Of a DNA stretch of 64,000 nucleotides, positions 10,816 to 23,290 are shown one piece after another. Positions within the stretch are counted from its first letter, which is position 1. Each line of letters begins with the position of its first letter. The DNA lies in the NCBI GenBank assembly GCA_030549775.1, contig CM060174.1:28896117-28960116 (forward strand), written 5' to 3'. The notes beneath the pieces were generated by a model. The model saw only the letters and a program-made list of their open reading frames with translations, did not search any database and was not told where the DNA came from. A program made the position numbers and the translations under genes. The stretch is from Tamarix chinensis. Lineage: Eukaryota; Streptophyta; Magnoliopsida; Caryophyllales; Tamaricaceae.

Positions 10816-12058
10816 AATTGTAACACCCTAAATTTTACTACTAAAAATTTTTGTTTATAATGGAAACATAAAACCAAAAAAATTTAGGTGTTACTACCTT
10901 CATCAACACAAGTCTAGCTTAACAAAGCATCCTTTTATCAATCATAAGGCAAAACAATTTGAATATAAAACCTAAAAAATAGAAAATGTGAGAAGCTTCA
11001 TAAATACCAATATAAGTGGGATATTAAATTCGATTACAATATCTAAAATATAGATAAAAGAGATATTATGGATCTAAGAGTCCAAAAAGGTATTTGAGTA
11101 AAAACTATCATCTAGATAACATGACTCTATACCCAAATAATAAAAGTTACTCCACCCCACACAAAGCATCATAGGTTGAAAAATCATCAACTAGGTCCTT
11201 ATTAACCTGCGCATAGACACTCGGGTTTTCTACTGTATGTATTGAGCAAGGTGAGAATACATTCAAGTAAAGGATACATATAATTACATGCATTCACAAC
11301 AAAAAATAAGCACACATGCAAGATTCAAAAACACAATGAAAGGTGATCACTAGTATAACACTCTTTATTAGATATAGCATATTTTATTTTTTTTATTTAC
11401 GTTGAGTTCAGGGACTCTAGTATTCCTAACCCATTGGAATATATTGAAGCACCTATTAGGGACAAAATACTTGAGCCACTATTATTATTCGATGGAATGA
11501 ACCCAACATAAACCAGGGTAACTCACTCTTTACCACTATGTTTAAATTGATGGAACAGTATGAAATATCTCTCACGAAAGAATACACCTAAGCCACTATT
11601 ATCGTCTGATGGAACAGACACAACACCTCAGTCCTAACATTCGCAATATTTTGCTTTAAATAGTTAATGTATCATCCACTATTTACATTATATCAAGTCA
11701 TTTTATCATTCATTAATCTTAATTTGGTGGAACGTACTGATATATACCTCTTAGGGAAAAACACACATGAACAACTATTATAGTCCGGTGGAACAGACCC
11801 ATAAAACACCTCGGCCTATCTCACGCGATCTTTCATGTTAAATTATTAATGTCTTATTCATGATCATGTTTGATTGGTATACAACATAAATGAAGCAAGT
11901 AAAACACAACTACTTAGATATAAAGGTCGTTCTTAAGGATTTAGGTCCACAGACTTTCTAATAAACTCTAATTTTATATTTTAGGCATAACTTTTCTTTA
12001 TTGCTTTTTAATCCATTAAATTTAGTATATCTTCCTCAATTATTATTATTATTATTTT

Positions 12059-12059
12059 T

Positions 12060-12090
<31 letters not shown>
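12059..12090. repeat. (CAT)n microsatellite
   Basis: About ten TCA triplets within the minus-strand LTR. Confidence 0.9.
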
Positions 12091-13718
12091 GCATCAGCAT
12101 TAGCATACCCAAAAATCAAGGCCTAACTCTAAGGTCATACACTTGCGATCACAACCCTATCTTACGAGTTACTATTCATAAAGCTTACAAAACCCTAATT
12201 TCATAAGTACATCATAAATTTTCCTATAAGACTCCTATGATTACCAAATTCAATATACCTTCATAAAATACCGATATTAAAAACATATCTAAAAATCATC
12301 GTCTAACTCTAATGTTTCACACATATGATAATAACATCACATTTTGGGGTTGCTATTCAAAAGTTAAGTTATTTTCTTATATTGTTGAACCTATGCCATT
12401 TTTATTTACTCCAAACATTTCGTATGACTTTCTTAGGATATTTTAAACCATATAACACATTAAAATATCCAAATTCCTATAGTAACCCCTATTGACTAAA
12501 ACACCTTTAAAGGTAACCGAGCCCTTATTTCCCAAAAACCTTATATGTTTAGTATCAATATTTTCAAATCCTCCATTTATAACTGTATATATTAAATATA
12601 AACATTTTCCACTTATGACACTAGATCAAATCCATAAGAAAATACCATATATAATAACACTTACTTTGGGTTTTCCATATAGTATTTATCATAACAATAT
12701 CACATGTTCCTCATCTTACTCATTTTTCATCATATGATATCATGGAATTAAAATATGCATTTAAAAATCTATCACTAATTACAAAATAATACACATAATC
12801 ATACAATTCATTTAATACAAAACACTAAACAACGACCAGTATCCTTACAAGAAAAAAAATACCAGTCTCTAAGTAGGTATCCTATTCTGCCTCATCTGGA
12901 ACTTCCTATAAATCACCTAAGAAAGAAATAAAAAAACACCATTTGAACTCAATAATATACTTAAAGAAAGAGGGAAAATAACTAAACGAAGATAATGGCT
13001 TTTAGTTGAGAGTTGTGTAGTAAAGGTAATGGATCGATGGGAACTATCAAGGGAAATGGGGGAGTAACAACAATATATACTATTGATAAGGTGTGTGAAA
13101 TAGTTGAAGAGGCCAAATGAAGATGGTGATGTGGTGGAAATGACCAAATAGAAGGTGGTAGACCGTGTTGATTTTGGCTGAATGTGGGAGGTGTGGTTTA
13201 GTGGTTGGTAAAGAAGCTAGTTGTTGTGTTGTGGGGATTTTGGCTAAAGGTAGGGATAGTGAATGTTAGTTTTGGCTGGTGTTTAGGGAGAGGGAAGGAC
13301 TAAGGCTACCAAAGATGGTGGGTGGTGGAGAAAAAGGGGAAGGTTTAGTTGTTTTTGCTGAAGATGGTGGGGGTTTTCGGTGGAACTTATCTATGGTAGG
13401 GATGTAGTTTTGGTGAGAGGTGCTAGTGCAAAGGAGGGAGATGTAGGAAGGATTGTTGTTGGTGGTTTATGGGGTGTTTTTGGTGATAGAAATAAGGAGG
13501 GATAGGAAAGGAAAAGGCTATGTTATGTGGTGCTATTTTTGATGAAATAAAATAATGTAAGGAAGGAGGTTGGTGAAGGGCATCTAATATGGAGGTCTGT
13601 GAGTATATATATATATGCATACGTAGAGGGAGATGGGCAAGGGTGGAAGGTAAGGGTGGTGCACACATGATCAGGGCATGGATTGTTAACAACACATCAC
13701 ACGAGGAGTAGGAGTTGA

Positions 13719-14013
13719 TTTAATACCCCAATTTGGGAGGAGTTTTTATAAAGATTGATTTTACTACTTATATCAACATGGTATACCATCTTTTTGGTAA
13801 TTCCATCCTAAGAACTCCATAGTTAAGCGTGCTGGCCGTAGAGAAATTTTAGGATGGGTGACCCTTTTAGGAAGTTTCATAATTTCTAAAAATTTCTTGG
13901 GAGTGAGGATAAAGTACGTTGAAAGGACTCATGTTGATATGTGGGGCCAACCGATCAATCTGAAAGAGCTCCAAGGTATCCCTCGCATGGTTTTATCGAC
14001 TTGGGGTATTACA
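13719..14013 (+). repeat. Left LTR of Cassandra
   Basis: Begins TTTAATACCCC (TG of the expected TGTAATACCCC changed to TT) and ends GGGGTATTACA. Confidence 0.9.
13765..13890 (+). promoter_or_regulatory. 5S rRNA-like sequence with pol III internal promoter, left LTR
   Basis: The stretch resembles the 3' two-thirds of plant 5S rRNA: AGAACTCCATAGTTAAGCGT, then TTAGGATGGGTGACC and GGAAGT. Box A and box C of the internal control region lie here. It is not a true 5S gene: it is LTR-borne and diverged. The right LTR has a more diverged copy at about 14207-14320. Confidence 0.85.
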
Positions 14014-14160
14014 AATGGTATCAGAGCAAAACCACAACCGTGAGTTGAACTTGGATGAGTTGGTTAGCCACCTAGTGGGATAATTCTTCGGATAAACTAT
14101 ATAAAGACAATTAATGGTTGAGGCACAATGAGGACGTTACGTTATTTGAGTGGGGGTGAC

Positions 14161-14464
14161 TGTAATACCCCAATTTGAGCAAAGTATTAAAAAGATTGAT
14201 TTGACTACTTATAGCAGCATGGTATACTATCCTTTTGGTAATTCCATACTAAGAAGTCCACAATTAAGTATGCTGGTCGTGAAGCAATTTTAGGATGGGT
14301 GATCCTCTTGGGAAGTTTCATAATTTTCTAAAAATTTCTTGGGAAGTGCATGAGTGAGGATAAAGCATGCTTAATGGACTCGTATTGATGTGTGGGACCA
14401 ACTGATCAATCAAAAAGAGCTCCAAGGTAGCCCCTACACGGTTGTATCAACTCAGAGTGTTATA
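14161..14464 (+). repeat. Right LTR of Cassandra
   Basis: Begins TGTAATACCCC and ends GTGTTATA. It matches the left LTR over its length with substitutions and small indels, including an extra AAGTGCATG-type insertion near the middle. Confidence 0.9.
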
Positions 14465-14866
14465 GTTGATGTGTTAATGGGGGTAGGGTGTAGGTGATGG
14501 CATGATAGAGGGCATGTCTCTAGGGGAATGTTTCATGCAAGAAGGAGGGGTGAACAAAGGGAAAAGGAGATTGGCGGGTGGGGAAGAAAAAGGAAAAAGG
14601 GAAAAGTGATTAATTTTGGATTTAAAATTAGATTCAGGTTAGAATAATTTAGTTTTCGACATTAGGGCAATTTAATTAAATACTTTATGGGTTTATGCTT
14701 AGGTTAAAAATAAATATTAATAGGCTGAATATGTATTAGAATTTATGTTAAGAATCAGGATTAATGAGTTTGGGTAAGGTAGAAATATTAACTTCCTAAT
14801 ATTAGAATTAGGTTACAATATTAATTACTTAGGATTCGGTTTAGCTAATATTCAGGGTATTACATT

Positions 14867-14885
14867 GCTACCCCCTAAATGAGGC
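14867..14885 (-). promoter_or_regulatory. Polypurine tract of the minus-strand gypsy element
   Basis: Reads TTTAGGGGGTAGCAA on the minus strand immediately before the LTR start TGTAATACCC. It would prime plus-strand DNA synthesis. Confidence 0.6.
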
Positions 14886-15029
14886 TTTATCCCCAAAGTC
14901 AAGAAGTCGAGATTGTGGAAGAAGTGAAAGAGGTTTTAAGGGAAGGTGATTTAGGCAGCTAACTTTACTAAAGTTGACATGGGGACCACCCCTTAAAGAG
15001 AGAGAAAACCTCAAATCCTAACACACATG

Positions 15030-15525
15030 TGCTGAAAAGATAGGGATGAGACTCAAATGTCCTTCCCTACCTCTTAGGTTTCCTCCTCTACTCCATGATA
15101 GCTTTAAAGGATTTTCATGAGTGGAACTGAACTTTTCTAAGTATAGCACACCTTATTATCGAGAATTTGCAAAGGTACCTCCTCATAAGATAAAGAGTCA
15201 TTGACCTCAATATCATTCGGTCTGATCACCTGGGACAGATCTGTGACGTACTTCCTTAGCTGAGAGACATGAAATCTGTTATGAACTTGGGATAACTCTA
15301 GTGAAAGTGCTAGGAAATATATAAACTCTCCAAGCCCATCAAGAATATCATAAGGACCAATATATCTTGGGCTTAGCTCACCATTCCTACCAAATCTCTA
15401 CACCCCTTTAATGTGTAAAACCCTCAATATAACTCTATCCTCTAACTCAAATCTAGCTCTTCTAGTGACTTTGAGCCAATCTCATCCTATCCTAGATCAA
15501 GGGAACTTGCTGAGTCATCTCCTCA
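15030..15525 (-). pseudogene. Ty3/gypsy integrase C-terminal region (chromovirus-like), fragment
   Basis: On the minus strand the translation gives ARFELEDRVILRVLHIKGV, then RFGRNGELSPRYIGPYDIL and VHNRFHVSQLRKYV followed by LSYEEVPLQILD. This is the GPY/F module and downstream tail of plant gypsy integrases, the part that binds DNA or, in chromoviruses, leads into the chromodomain. The fragment begins at about 15525, where the sequence changes to the neighbouring Athila-like element. Everything upstream (gag, protease, RT, RNase H, integrase core) is missing. Confidence 0.9.
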
Positions 15526-15559
15526 ATCATCTATGGTTTAAGTATAATAGTTTCATGAT

Positions 15560-17000
15560 ATGTATGGATTATGTTAATCATATGAAACTTTAATAAGAAC
15601 ATTTAGTGTGATTATGTGATTATTTTTTCATACTTTAGCCCATTTATCTTATTTACTACTCTTTATAATATTTTATAGGTATTTGGAGAATATAAGATCA
15701 AAAAGTGCTAAAACGCAATAGCTGGAACAAAATGAGTGCACAAATTATGAAAAGGTATAAAGACATGCAAATCCAACAATGATGAGATTTGAATTTAGAA
15801 AAGTGTTCAACATGAAAGTTGTATATATTTATGTTATCTTTTTGATGCAACAAAAATCAACTCAATCTGAAGTCAAACAAAGACATTATGGATAAAATGC
15901 AAAACATGGGCAAAGGTAAAGTATCCAACATTATCATACCGATACATAGTGAAAAATCATTAGTGTTCATCCACACGGGGTAGCCATTTTGTCTAACTCG
16001 GCCATGTCAATGAGTGGTTACACACTTGTAAGTTTAGTTTTTGATCAGTTGAAGGGAATAACCAACAAGACAAAAGGATAATGATTTTGGGAGCACTAAA
16101 GAGAGATATAGGTCTCTTTGCTTAGCATCAACCAATCTAATCCCAACCCCTATTCATGCATAATCTTTCATCTCTTGATCTCAATTTCTTAATCTTGATT
16201 AGACTGATTGAATAATGATTTTCTCATCTTAAATAAAGAGTGTATTACATTTTGCCTTTGGATTCTATTTATTTTTTAATTGATGCAATTTTCTATGTTT
16301 AAGATTTAAGCTTAATGAAAGCTGCGAGTAGCTAATTGATTTGTGCTGAGGTGAAGTGAAATCCCCTATTTTAGATGTGTTGGGAATCTAAAAAATGGTC
16401 AATCTAATTATTTTCATATGTTTTGTGCTAATGCTTTAATTAGTATAATCGAGAAACTGATCACTTTTCTATTATTATTTAGAGAAACCCAGCAAGATTT
16501 CAGAGATGAGTTGGAGTAGATTCCATTAACATGACTAGAGATCAAAACATAAGGTTGAGAGACATTATATTGGCCTCTAAAACTTAAAAAAGGGAATATC
16601 ATACATAATAATTCATTGCCTATTGTAGTATTCATACTAGTGATAGATGAGTCTCAATAGGTAATAGGGTTTAGTGACTCGAGAGAGAATTACTCTACAT
16701 GATTGGGTTGGTATTCATAACTAAGTGTTTTCGTTTAGGATATGGGGTTAATATTCGATCGCATTGGAGTTAAGGGGATTGACCGGTACCATAACATTCT
16801 CTCTAACTTGATATCACTTGTTCTTATATTATCGTTAGGTTCTATTTGCATATTTTCTTCTTATTTATAGTTGAAAATCATTTCCCCTTATCGTTAGTCA
16901 AGACATATGTGATATTTTCCCTATTTCATTTCTCACTTTCTAGTCCCTATGGAATGGACTTTGTATACTACTCTAACATTGTGCACTTGTGGTTACAGTT
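15560..17000 (+). mobile_element. Probable 5' LTR of an Athila-like gypsy element
   Basis: A non-coding stretch that lies upstream of a degraded primer binding site and an Athila-type gag. I infer it to be the LTR from position. Neither end is sharp, and the matching 3' LTR is not obvious. The short frames predicted at 16414-17040 have no recognisable domain. Confidence 0.45.
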
Positions 17001-17010
17001 CATCAACTTT

Positions 17011-17031
17011 TTAACACTATTACCCAAGACT
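17011..17031 (+). promoter_or_regulatory. Degraded primer binding site of the Athila-like element
   Basis: Reads AACACTATTACCCAAGAC after CATCAACTTTTT. The usual Athila/Tat site, from memory of the family, is GGCGCCGTTGCCGGGGAC after a similar CATCAA lead. Eight of the nine differences over 18 bases are G-to-A or C-to-T. The site is complementary to a tRNA 3' end in functional elements. Confidence 0.65.
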
Positions 17032-17164
17032 AGGCAATAAGTGACCTCAGGATCTAAGAGATTCTCTTTGCTTTAGATGTTTGTGTTTCTTTTTATTTTA
17101 TTTTATTTTTGATCCATTTAAAATTTGTTCGAGTGGTTTCTTCACATTATGTAGGTTCTCTAGT

Positions 17165-18060
17165 GCATGACCTGCTCACTGGGGGGGGGGGGTCAGCTGG
17201 AGCCATTTAATCTAAAGATTGAGAGGAATTTTTGTAGATTGAGTAGATTGGTAGAGGTGCTAAAGACATGGATAATGCGGGGAACCAAAAAGCTCTTAAT
17301 CCACAAGACCTACATCCTCCACAAGTGTTAAATCCAAATTTGCATCACAATCCGACTTTTCCACATACACTATTTGAGGTGCAAGTACAAGTTTTTAGTG
17401 GGTAGATTTCTTAGAGACTATGCCACCCCAAATCTAGATAGTACAGATTCCAACATCAAATAGCTAGTCATATAAGCACATAATTTTCAATTAAAATAGC
17501 CATTATTCAAAAGATTCAAACAACATTTTAATTTGGAGGATTGCGAAACGATGACCCAAATGCTCATATTGCTAATTTCCTTTAATTTTATGATACTTTT
17601 AGGCATAATGGTGTTTCTGATGATGCCATAAAGCTTAGGATTTTCCCTTCTCACTTAAGGATAAAGCTAAGAGTTGGCTACATTATTTTCCACCGGGATC
17701 AATTACTATATGGGATGATATGGCTAGGAAATTTCTTGCTAAAATTTTTCTGCTATAAAAAACTATTAAGATGAGAAATGACATTACTACTTTTGTGCAG
17801 TAAGATCATTAATTGTTATATGAATCATGGGAGCAATTCAAAAGATTGTTGAGAAAATTTCCTCACCACCGTCTACCTAATTGGCTGTAAGTTCAAACTT
17901 TTTATAACATTTTGTTTTCTACTAACTGTTCTATGCTTAATGTAGTTGTAGGTGGGATAATCATGAACAAGACTCTAGAATATGCTTATGATTTTATTGA
18001 GGAGCTAGCAACTAATATTCATTAGTGTCATGCTAAGAGATTTCCTAGTAAGAGTGTGGC
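17165..18060 (+). pseudogene. Athila-like gag remnant
   Basis: Across shifting frames the translation gives MDNAGNQKALNPQDLHPP, then PNAHIANFL, HNGVSDDAIKLRIFP, AKSWLHYFPPGSITIWDDMA, RKFLAKIF, MRNDITTF, LLYESWEQFKRLLRKFPHH and VVGGIIMNKTLEYAYDFIEE. This order is the conserved retrotransposon gag core of Athila/Tat elements, which forms the virus-like particle. There are many stops and frameshifts. An eleven-G run at about 17180 lies near the gag start. Confidence 0.9.
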
Positions 18061-18359
18061 ATCCATTTTGTTGATTTGGTCACTACTTTTTTAGCTTAGC
18101 TAGATGATGGCTAACTTGAGTTCTTCTACTGTGCAAGTCTTGATTGTAGGATGAGACCTATTTAGAGGATCTCACTCTAGTAGTGAGTGCCAGGTTGGTA
18201 ATCCTTTTGTACAATCATTTGAGTAGGCTAATTTTGTTTCAAATTTTAGTAGGTCCAACAACAATCCTTATTCAAACACCTATAATCTGGGTTGGAGGGA
18301 TCACCTAAATTTTTCTTAGAGAAATCAGAACCCTACTTAGGCTCCAAGTTAAGTATGAC

Positions 18360-19465
18360 CACCTCCAAGAAACTAAGCCACAAACTCTAAACAAAAAATG
18401 AATTTAGAAGAATCATTGATTATGTTTATAAAATAAGCTAGTCTAGAATCCAAAATCAAGACACTCAAATGAAAAATAAGGAGGCTTCTTTGAAGAACTT
18501 GAAGGTACAAATGGGAAAATTAGCTAATATGATCTCTAAAAGAGACCAAGGAACCCTTCTTAACAATACAAAAATGAACTAGTGAGGGGATATAAAGGCA
18601 ATCACTTTAAGGAGTGGTAAAGAGCTATTTGATCTACCATCTCCGAACATGGAAGAAAAGGGTAAGGAAAAGGCAGTTGATGAGTAGCCCATAGAAAATT
18701 CTGTTTCTAAAAGATTTTAAGAGATGACTCCACACCTAGTGAGATTTCACATCATGATGTGATGCCTTATCTTCCTCACATCCTATTTCCCCAAAGGTTG
18801 AAACAACATAAAGTGGATACATAATTTTCTAAGGTTCTTAATTTTTTTTTTGAAATTCCATATAATGATGCCTTAACACAGATGTCCAATTATGCTAAGT
18901 TTAAGAAGGAAATTTTAGATCAAAAAGCAAATTAGAAGATTGTGATATGGTTCGATTGAATGAGGAGTGTTCCTTTGTACTCCAAAATAAACTACCACAT
19001 AAGCTAAAGGATCTAGGGAGTTTTATGATTCCTTGCAATATTGGTAGTTTATATTTTGATAAGGTACTTTGTGATTTATGTGCTAGTGTTAGCTTTATCC
19101 CTTTTTTAATTTTTATAAATCTTGGACTTGGTGAGCCAAAGGGCACCACAATATGTCTTTAGTGAGAAAACCGTTCAATAAAGTATCCATAAGGTATATT
19201 AGAAGATGTGTTAGTCAAGGTTGACGAGTTCATAATTTTTGTGGACTTCGTTGTTTTGGAAATGGAAGAGGATCGTAGGGTACCTCTTATCTTTGGGAGG
19301 CCTTTCCTTGATACAACTGATGCGATCATTGATATGAGAAAGGAAATTATTCTATTAGTATTGGAGATTATAAGGTGCAATTTGATTTATTTGTTGATAT
19401 GCACATTCCCCCAAATAATGATGCTTATTATAGGACGGATTTTGTTTCTAAGGTATTAAAAGAAG
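18360..19465 (+). pseudogene. Athila-like aspartic protease region
   Basis: The frame from 18947 reads LNEECSFVLQNKLPHKLKDL, then GSFMIPCNIGSLYFDKVLCD and LCASVSFIPF, and after a stop at about 19160 continues VLVKVDEFIIFVDFVVLEME, EDRRVPLIFGRPFLDTTDAI. This is the pol protease of Athila elements, which normally carries an active-site DLGAS; here it reads DLCAS. Reverse transcriptase and integrase should follow, but the sequence passes directly into the element's 3' region (a line resembling LNKNFLGRQPK at 19710-19745). A large internal deletion is therefore likely. Confidence 0.9.
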
Positions 19466-19749
19466 AAATTAAAGAGTGAATTTTGAAGATTTATTCAAAA
19501 AATAATTGTATGGAGGAAATTCACCTAATTATAGAGGTGTTATGTCCATTTTTGCCAAATGAAAGGAAAGAAGGAAGGCAGTGAATGTATTGACATAAGT
19601 TACTGCTACTTGTGAAAATCAATTGAGACAGATGGTATGGAAATGAAATCTTTAAAGACCTAGGGCTCATAAAAAAATAGTGTGGGTTAAGCGATAAAGG
19701 AGTTAAGCTAATTACTTTAAATAAGAACTTCTTGGGAGACAACCCAAGT

Positions 19750-21850
19750 CTATGCTTTCATTTATCTAGATGTTTTTTTCTCTATTTTCTTTTTATTAGC
19801 ATAGCTTATGCTAACTTACTGATCTTTTTGTGCTCATATTGGTCTAGGTGATGATGTATCAAAGAGGATAATGTGGGTTCCAAAGAATATCATCAAAAAG
19901 AAGGAGAAAAATGAAAAAAAATAAGTGTTGAAGTGTTGGGGGATTTTGGATGTGAAAGTTTTCTAAGTGTTAGGCACAATATTGGAAAAGAGGGGATAAA
20001 AAGTCATAAGTGTAGCAAAATTTAGTTGAGAATTGTTTGCATCTATATTGGTTGAAAGCTTTTGGATTGCTTCAAAAAGAGCTTAAAAATTCTACCCCTC
20101 CTCCATTGGTGCCAACTAACAAACACACTTCAACACATGGTTAGTACTTATAGGGTTTTGGTTTGGAACTCAAATCAATATGGATATCTCTTAGCCTTTG
20201 GTTGGTTCTTGCAGGGTATTTAAACTCAAATGGATTAAACACATTGTCAATAATACATTATATCATAAATACAAATCATTTTTCACACCCAACACATTTT
20301 TGGTTAAGTTCTTGATATAGAATTCAAAAAAACCAACTCTAAGTTACTCAATGTACTTCAAATATTCATGCATAATTTCTATTTCATATCGTGCATTAAT
20401 TTTAAAGAAATATTACATACATTGTATGTAGGAAACTCTCAAAACAACCTATCCAAATTCTAAACTACACATGGTTTAAGTTTCAATAAGTGTAAGGGAC
20501 ACAATCAAAACAAATCTTTGATGCTTCAACAATTATCATGCCATGATTATTAGGTAATGGATAATCTATTTCATACTCCTAATTTTTTTTCACCATAGGT
20601 AAGTAATTAACATGCAAAATTTAAATGTAATCACGTGGAATATCATATAGAAGACGTCTCATGAAGACAAACAAAACACAATTGATCAACACATGCCTAA
20701 CCTTCCTAAATCATTCATAAATCTAGCAAGCGTTTGCATATCCTTATTTGATATTTTCATGTTAACATTCAATATTTATTTCAAGACTAGCCTAACCAAC
20801 TATCCTATATCACTTTCAAATCTAGACAAGTAAGCATGTAAGACGTTTCCACAAGTGATTGAGAAGAAGATGAACAAAATAATAGCCATAAAGATCAATC
20901 AAGAACCTAGTTATATGGCCAATTGTGTTGCTTTTGATGGCTTTAATGTGGATTAAAAGATCTAAGTCAAGGGTTGGTGATTCAAGATGAAAAGCTAGCC
21001 TAGCTTTGATACCAAAATTGATGTGAAAGATAATGGAGAAATTATTCTTTCATAATGCTGGACCTTTTCTTCTTCCTTTGAAGATGACAATGAAGGTTGA
21101 ATGGCGTTGTATGCTCAAAAATACTCTTCAACTTTAGGGTTATATCTTCAAGAAGACCAATTCACTTTTGAAGGAAATCACAAATTTTTCTCTCTAAAAT
21201 AACCTCAACTCTCAAGATCAACTCACTTAGAGAGGAAGGGAGAATTTTGAAAAGTTCTTAAGATTTTATTCCACTTGATGTTATGCATGTACAAGTTCAC
21301 TAATATATATATATGGTGGCCTTAGTTTATCTTTCGCTAACCAAGCCCAACCCAATTAGCTTTAAACTAGTTAGATTAGCTTAATTAGTAAAAGAGTTAA
21401 ACTAATACACTACATGACTATATCATATATACAATGATCTATAATTACAAGTTACAAGATATCACAAAGTATACATAAAATCTCAAAGCTAAATAACACC
21501 CAAACCATGAAACACATGTAATAATCATGTCACAAAGTTTAGTGTCTTGTAGCTTTGTCTTCCATGCAACTTTATAACCCTTGTCTTATCCTTGTCTTGT
21601 ACATCAGATATATTTGGTAAATTCTTCTTGTTATAAATATATATAAAACTTGCAAAAATCACTTATTAAAATATCAGTAGTATTAGAATTTTTAAGAATA
21701 ATTGGTATTATCTCCAAGTATGCTAACTCTTGATATCCAATAGAATAAGAGTGAGATTGAGATGTTGTTGCATCATTACATCTGGTATAGTTTCCCTATA
21801 ACAATAGTTATCATATCAGCATTGAGATGGAGCCATTCAAGGTACTCTAT
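19750..21850. other. Unassigned repeat sequence, possible LTR debris
   Basis: No protein domain is visible. At 21000-21017 the text AGCTTTGATACCA is the complement of a methionine-type primer site (TGGTATCAAAGC), and 21029-21650 could then be the 5' LTR of a minus-strand copia-like element. I could not find matching coding sequence to its left, so this stays tentative. Confidence 0.3.
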
Positions 21851-22436
21851 AGATAAAAGTGTTGGGGATTTTTTTTTGTTGAAACAACATTAATGAGCCT
21901 GTTGTACTTGGGACAAATATAATTAAGGAGATGTCTTAGCAAGTCATATTGATTCAAAATAGGATGATTCAAAATAGTATTGGCCATGACAAAGGAAGGG
22001 AATGGAGAATGGTTAGGGATCTTAGAAAAGGAAAGGCCCATGCTGATACTGATCATAATCAATTAGATTCTATGTAGAATATTTCTGTGCAGCCTTTAGA
22101 GGAGGATTTCAATGTGATTGGTAATGTTGCTGTGGCAGGTGGTAACCTTCATGCAGGTGATGCTCTTCCTCTTACTAAACTAGGCCAAGTGGACTTGTTG
22201 CCTACTCCTAGCCCTTCTGTTCCTGGTTCTTCCTCTATTGCATGGGGAAGAAGAATTCTCTGGTTGATTCAAGGGTGGTTAAGACTGTGTAGAGACCTGC
22301 TACTCTTTCCGAACCAAGATTAACCAGACTCAGAGCCTTAAGATTGGTTATCATGATTCTTTTGCTGGTCAGCATGGACCAATGGTGGGTAGGGATGGTG
22401 TATTCCAGGGGGGATATTTTTCTGTTATGGATTCTG

Positions 22437-23290
22437 GTGAACATGATTAGTGCTTGGAATATAAGGGGACTGAATAAGACTTCCAAGCATAAGGAAGTCA
22501 AGAAATTTTGTGCTAGGCACAAAGTGGATTTAGTTAGTTTATTAGAAACTAGAGTTAAAGAACATAATTATGCTAATGTGATTAATAAAATTCAGCATGG
22601 TTGGTTGACCATTAATAACTTTTCTCATCACCCAAATGGTAGAATTTGGGTCCTTTGGAATCCAAAGATTTGGTTGATGGGTTCTTATTTTGTGAGTGAC
22701 CAAACAATTTTATGTCATGTCACTCATTTGCATTCAAATGTTAGTTTTTTTGTCGCTTTTGTTTATGCTTATAACATTAGTGTTGCTAGAAAGTCTCTGT
22801 GGCAATGGTGAAGATACACTCTCTAGGAAATGCTCCTTAGATTGTGGTAGGGGATTTCAATTTGGTGCTGTAGGATTCAGATAAGTTTCACTGGAGGCTT
22901 CCAAATAGCATTGATGTCTAGGACTTTAGAGATTGCTGTCAAGATTTGAGATTGTGTGATCTGTAGAGTTAAGGCTGTCATTTTACTTGGTCCAGCCATA
23001 GAGAAGGAGAGAAGGAGGTGATTTGTAAGTTGGATAGGGCTCTTATGAATCTTCAATGGCTGGATGCTTATCCACAATCTTTGGCTGAGTTCCTAAGTCC
23101 TATAATCTCTAATCATTGCCCTGTGATTATCCACCTTAACATATCTTCTTTGGCAAGCCCTAAACCTTTCAAGTTCTTTCAGTTTTGGACTGAATCAGAG
23201 GAGTTCTTGCCTATTGTTCAGAGTATATGGAGAATCAAGATGGGAGGGAACTTTATCCTCAAAATTTCCAAGAGGTTGGGTCTTCTAAAA
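22437..23290 (+). pseudogene. LINE ORF2 endonuclease domain
   Basis: The domain opens ISAWNIRGLNKTSKHKEVKK, with VDLVSLLETRVKEHN and GRIWVLWNPKIWL following, all typical of the apurinic-like endonuclease of plant LINEs that nicks target DNA. The first frame ends at 22811 after FVAFVYAYNISVARKSLWQW. The domain then continues in other frames, with LDRALMNLQWLDAYP and SNHCPVIIHL near 23030-23140. The catalytic SNHCPV-type motif is present, but several stops and frameshifts break the chain. Confidence 0.9.

Larger units (their letters stand above)
13719..14464 (+). mobile_element. Cassandra TRIM retrotransposon with 5S rRNA-derived LTRs, 746 bp, TSD GTTGA
   Basis: Two LTRs of about 300 bp (13719-14013 and 14161-14464) flank a short non-coding core. 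After the first LTR come two bases and TGGTATCAGAGC (14016-14027), the classic initiator-methionine tRNA primer site. A purine-rich GAGTGGGGGTGAC precedes the second LTR. The element is flanked by perfect 5-bp duplications GTTGA (13714-13718 and 14465-14469). Each LTR contains a 5S rRNA-like block, for example AGTTAAGCGTGCTGG and TAGGATGGGTGACC, the RNA polymerase III internal control region. No proteins are encoded. Such elements are mobilised by autonomous relatives and are found across vascular plants. Confidence 0.95.
10819..14866 (-). mobile_element. 3' LTR of a chromovirus-like Ty3/gypsy element, minus strand, interrupted by Cassandra
   Basis: On the minus strand the LTR starts TGTAATACCCTGAATATT at 14866 and ends GGGTGTTACA at 10819. 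It is about 3.3 kb once the 746-bp Cassandra is removed. Directly upstream on the minus strand is AGGGGGTAGCAA, a polypurine tract, and then the integrase C-terminus, which makes this the 3' LTR. It carries inverted copies of the AATAATAGTGGCTC subrepeats (11440-11830). The predicted frames at 12492-13695 lie in the LTR leader and are not supported as genes. Confidence 0.8.

Noticed and set aside
13765..14320. Two 5S rRNA genes
   Set aside because: The 5S-like blocks are diverged, lack the normal 5' end and sit inside the LTRs of a Cassandra element.
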